A stretch of 64,000 nt of DNA from Serilophus lunatus (Eukaryota; Chordata; Aves; Passeriformes; Eurylaimidae). A program made the position numbers and the translations under genes. The stretch covers positions 1,598,695 through 1,662,694 of the forward strand of contig VXBA01001571.1 in the NCBI GenBank assembly GCA_013399895.1, written 5' to 3'. Shown one piece after another: positions 57,001 to 63,000 of this stretch (positions are counted from its first letter, which is position 1; every line of letters begins with the position of its first letter). The notes beneath the pieces are model-generated. The model did no database searches and was not told the DNA's origin. It was given only the letters and a program-made list of their open reading frames with translations.

Positions 57001-60000
57001 GGAAGTCACAGGTGTAATGTCTTCTTTCTCCTCTATTCAGATTTAATGATAAGAGAATGGAAATTATAACCCTTAGACTGCAAGTCCAAATCAAACCAAT
57101 TTATTTTTAAATTGTCAAATGAAGTATTCACATCATTAGCCTTATTTATGTGCCTGAACAATGATCTTATTCTCAAAACATCTACATTTTTCAGTGTATA
57201 CGCTCCTACCCCCAGGACAGTTTGGTACCTATTTAAAGAATCTATTCTTCCCTGGAGAAGGACAGTAATGGTGGTGACAGGATAAAAGGGAGGTAGGACC
57301 ACAGCACTCCCTCAGCAGAGAGGAAGGCAAGCACAGACACTTTGATATGGAGAAAGGAGACAGTATGCCTGCAAGGAGGACCTGAAGAAACAGAGGGTGT
57401 GATGAATGCAGGATAGTACTTGGGGCATATTTATGGTGAGCACAATGATTTGAGTCCACAGAAGCAAATAAGTGCATGACACCCTAGCAGTGAACTGTCT
57501 AGTACACAGAAGTAGTATTTCTTAGCTTTCTTATAAATCTTCTACATTTGAGAAGCCTAGAAGCCAATAAACTGTCAAGTTATTCAGTACTACAAAGGAT
57601 GCTTTACAGAACAGATGTGAAAGGGAACAACTGTCTGTAGAGTATCTGGCAGGCCTGCACAACACATAGTTCTTGCAAATGGCATGTTTTCAGTAGTCAT
57701 TAGGATGACAATCTAACTAGTTGTTCTGGAGCTATAAACAGGAAATGTGTTAAAACCTACAACGCTTAATGCAACAACACATTTTTAACATCTGCACCAG
57801 AGGTAAAAAATGTGTAAGGAAAAAAATAAACCAACAACAAAACAAAACAACCAAAAAAAAACCTCACAACCCCAAAAAACCCCCACAAAAGCAGCCCCAC
57901 ACAACTAAACACTATCTTATTAAGCAGCAACACTATAATAAAATGACAATATTGTGGAGTGTTTAGGACCACATTTGTTTTCCAATACCAAACATGATTA
58001 AATAGACACATAGATCATTATCAAGGTCAATTTCAATCTTCACAGTGAAATTTCCCATCAGTGGCAGGGTCATGACTCCTCTGTAGCAATGACAAAACCC
58101 GATGTGGTGTGCTAATATGTGAACAGAGTAGTTCTTTCTAACCCCTTTTAAAAGAAGGGCAGCATTTTCAGCGTGCTGTTCCAGAACCCATGGTGATTAG
58201 ACTCTCAAAATTGCAACCATGGGCATTAAGACCAGTACCTTAAAACGAACATAAACCTACGTACCACATCTAGAGGAGCATAATCAATATCTTCCAGAAG
58301 TATCCAATGACCTTTGGTGACAGCTTGTGTCAAGGTTCCAGGCTGCCATACAAACTCCCCAGGTACATCTGTACAACGATACATGCCAAGCAGGGTCTGT
58401 GACAGAAGCAACAGGTAAATGAGAGTTCTGTTCATCGCAACCCTCAAAAATCTCAAAGAAAAACATATCTGACCAAAGTAGGTATGTAAGTAACACTTAC
58501 TTAGCCCTCACATTCCTACACAATTCATCTAGTAATTTGTGCCCAGCATTACACTTTTTTTAATTAAGAAAAAAAAAAAGTTTCCCCCCCTTTAAATGTA
58601 TGATACTCTAACTTAAGCACAGTAATTAAAACAAACTAGGTAACAACAATTTAAGACCAATACTACAGAGTTGGGCACTGTGGGGTCCTTGGGTAAAACA
58701 TTAAATCATTAGAAAATTACATCCATGATTAAAGTAAAAATTATGTCTGATCATTCAACCATAAAAAATTCATCAGTTACCTTACTATCTGTTTGATCTC
58801 CAAGCTGAACTTTCAAAATATGAGGAGGTTTCACTCTTCCTGTAACAGCTGCTAAATATTCAATTAAAGTAGTTTTGCCACACCCTATTGGTCCTTCTAA
58901 TAAAACAGGAGTCTGATATGCCACAGCAATAGCAAGGTTCTGAAGATTTGTGAAGGCAGATTCAACCAAAACAAAACTGCTCATGTTATTTTCCTGTTCA
59001 AACATAACATTTGAGTTACTACACAGAAATTGTTATTTTCCTTACAGGTTGTACAACACAGCACAATCAGGAAAGTGAGTCTAACAACTAGACAAATTAT
59101 AGCCTGCAGATCTGCATAACAAATAAATTTATCTAAAGCTATATTAAATGGCAGATATTATAACAGATTTCATCAAAAACCTATTAAAGGTGAAACACTT
59201 AATAAAAAGTGTATGTACAATTTGCTCCCAAAGGGGATTCATACTAAGTTGTCGGTACAGGTATGGTAACTATTCAATCATAACACACATCAATCAAATA
59301 CAATTTGCAACAGAAGTGAAATTAAGTAATCAGAATGGATCCAATCAAAAGGCAAATCAAACAGCAGTTAGATTCAGATGATGCAAGTATGAATAATAAC
59401 TGAACATGAATATTTCCTTTCTGCAGAGGCCAAACTATAAGATCAATAAACTCAGTGAATGAAAAAAGGTAAATTCAGCAACATTTTGATTTTATTCAAA
59501 ATTAAATGCAGTTTACTGAATGATAAAATATTTGGAGACTATCTGTAGCATTGATTAATTGACTCTCTTACAGTCACTTACGTATCAGAAAAAACCCCAG
59601 TGCTTTCTGCCAAAATCACAGAGTAATCACAGCATCAAAGCACGTGTCTTGTATTTAAGACTGACCTTCCTTCCAGATAGTTTCATGTACTTCTCTGGTA
59701 ACAATGCTCATTTTTAAGAGTACCTGCTTCCCCTCACAGTTTGCTCCTACGTCTTTGTCAGATCTCCTAAACTGTTACTGGAACCTCCCTAACTGGAACT
59801 AGAACTACACAGTAGACCAGATCAGTGAAATACTTCTGGCTATCAAAAAAATAAAAGTATGACTTTCAGAAAGTTCTCTCCTCCCTCACAGACAGAGAGT
59901 ATCCTTTCAGTAATCCAGTTTACAGAATGGCCTAGCTGCAGCAACACTAGAATGGGAGCAACAATCTTCTTAAACAACTCTAGAGTCTCCCCTGCTACAA

Positions 60001-63000
60001 TGAATTTCAAACTACTTTCTCAATCCTATTAAAAAAACTGAATTTGCTCTTTTCTAGCCTTTTAATCACAGATGTGGGGCAAGGGGAGAGGAAGGCAGGG
60101 AGAGGAATTTGAAGGAAAATGCATCTTTTCTTGCTTATGCCACTTAAAAAATTCTGGACATTAGTACTCCTCATTCATTTCTTTGTCCTTTTGTAGATCA
60201 GTTGCAAAATTAAACAAAAAAGCTCATCTAAGAGCTAAAACTGTACCTAAAGAAGAATAACAGCCAAGAATATTGGCTGCAGCTACCAAGAGGAATGTGA
60301 ACAGCTTAAGTTAATTAGCAATTCAAAAGAAAATAGGTTAAATACTGTTTGTTAAAAAACATTTATGCCTTTTATGGGCTTCTCAAAACTGTAAGGCACT
60401 ATGTTCTGCATTACACTTCATTCAAGTGGAGACAGTAAGTTCTTTCCCACTTCCTTGCCCTTTTCTTCTGACTTCTAGAAAATTAAGTACCAGCGTTGTT
60501 TTCTTTTAAGAGAACTTAACAGATGTTTGGAGAAAGGCTGTTTATAAGATGCCTGGAGAATTCAAAAACAAATGTACCACATCCTGGCTTTGCTCAGCTA
60601 TGGATTATCACCCTATCTTGGACTGGAGATATTATTCAGCCTTTGGAGGCTGAACATTCTTTTGCAGTATGTTTGTACAAACTGTTACATGAAGATAAAA
60701 CTAACAGTACTATTGCTCCTTCATTACTTCATTCCACTGCAGAGCTTCTTAGCAGTGTCTATACTATACAACACTAACTTACAGCACCCAATTTAATCAG
60801 GAAATAAAGTCAGTTCACTGTATTTAAGAGATTATTAAAAAAAATAAATGTACAGATTTAATCACGGGTTACATACCTGCTCTTCAGAAACCTGCTGTAG
60901 CCTTGGCAGCACAATGCCACATACAGCTACTACATGTGCAGAGAGGTCACCTGACACAATATGTCCTTGTGTGTATCGCAGTTCTTCCTCCTTTTCACAA
61001 AGTGAGGAGTCTGGATTGGCCAAAACAAGGGCTCGCTCCACATTCTGCAGCTGAGATTCTTCTAGCAGCCTGTGAAACCCATGTTTATTAACTCAACTGA
61101 AAGCCATCAAGAAAAATAATAGTATTCAATACTTTGAAAGCCCTTACTTTAGTCTGAAATGTATCAGCTCCTCAGGATTGAATGTCTTCTTCAGGAAAGA
61201 TAATTTATGCTCATCATTCATACATGTAACCAGAGCAAGACAGTTGGAAGTATACCTAAAAATTATATCCAGAACAAAACAATTCAAGAATTGTAGTTTG
61301 ACAACTGTATATCGCAAACCAAAACATCAAGTTTGGAAAAATGTACAGAAATCTTTATTCATAAGAATTATTTGAGCATTATGTTTAACATTCTTTAAGA
61401 TTGGATAAGTATCTCACAACTGAGAAAAGCAAGTCTATCGCAGCAAGGTGTAGGTGTACACTTTATACACCAATTAGCTGACATTATATAGTAAAGAAAA
61501 ACATTTACCCAAATAAATGAATGTTAGCATATGAGACAAGGAAAATGAGGTCTGTCTGATTTTTTTCTCCGATTGTTTCCCTTCCAAAAATGCTATTTCA
61601 TGCTATTTCTAAAGTTACCTTAATGCAATTACATCAATTCTCAGAGCCAAAAGAAGCCAACAAATCACAAGTCATGACTTCATTACTACATAAACCTATC
61701 TTGCAACAAACAGATATTTAAAAAAAATCATAAACCACTTTTCATTTATTATAATGCTGTTTTTACCTTCTAAGAACAAAGCTTTCAATAAGCTTAGGGG
61801 GAGGAGGGAGAAGAGGGGGTGAAGGAAGAGTAGCCAGAAGAAGATTGTTTCAGGACAAAGTTTAAAATGCAGCTCATTCACTTAAGATTATTAGCTGAAT
61901 ACCAGGTAAACCAATTCTATTCCATGAATTGCAAGTTCTCTCTCCTTCCAAGACTAACTGTATCTCACCCTGAAGAACATCATAAATGGCTCACAGATTT
62001 GAAAAGGCTTATTGCTGTCCTTCCTAAATAATACACCTTACTTCACAAATATGTGTTACTAACATAACTTCAAGTCTGTTCTAAAAAAAAATGAAGACTA
62101 TTAAAAATTCTTATTAAAATAAAAGGTACTATCAATACTATCACTCACATAAAAAAGTTAGAACATGTGATAAGGTTGAAGCCCTGCAGGCAGACATCTA
62201 ACATAAAACATCTGACCAACAACACATGCAAAGCCTGTACCAAGGCCAGTATGGAGTGTTGCTTAAATAAGCCAAGTTTTACAGTTGCTTAAATAAGCCA
62301 TGTTTTACAGTGGCTGAGAAATCTATACACAAATAATAGAAGAAATAAACAACTTGTATCAGTGCAGAATAGTAAAATACATCATTGTAGTGTAAGAAGG
62401 TTCACCTTTACTTTTTTCTTGAATAACTTGCTACATGTAAAACACCGACATGCTTAGATCAGAGGTGGAGTGGTAAGTTTATCATCTTCCTTGAATCCAA
62501 CCTGGGCAAACTGAAGTTATTTGAAAAGATTCTCCAGACCATAAATTTAAGCACTTATCTAAGACCCACCCTAAAATTTATTTAGTGATAGATCACTATA
62601 GCTTTCAAAAGATCAGGTAAGAGGAAGGTATTTCTGGCATTATTTGAAGATGCTTTCTACTTTCGTGTGAACATCGTTAACTACAGTTCAAGATACAGAG
62701 ACATCTTTTCAATGGAGAAGACGAGGGGCTTTTAACTTACCAACGGACTAAAGTGTCATGACTCCTTAGGAGTGGAATACACACACTCCAGTCCCATAGT
62801 TCCCGAAAAACTGACTGTTCCTTCTGTAAAAATCTGTAGGCTGCCTCCATGAGGTCCCGTAACTTCATCCGTCTGCGCCCGTATCGGACCGTGTTTGTAT
62901 CTGAGCTCTCCAGGAAAAGCCTCTGGAAAACTGGTGACGTGGTCTTAAAGTATCTTAAAGCAAATCTTTAGAAGAGAGAGAGAGAGAGAAAGAGATGGAA

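Noticed and set aside
57769..58011. Open frames on both strands over an A/C-rich tract
   Set aside because: Low-complexity translation products (Lys/Pro or Phe/Val rich).
60523..60796. Two overlapping plus-strand open frames
   Set aside because: Antisense within a large intron; no similarity recognised and no supporting signals.
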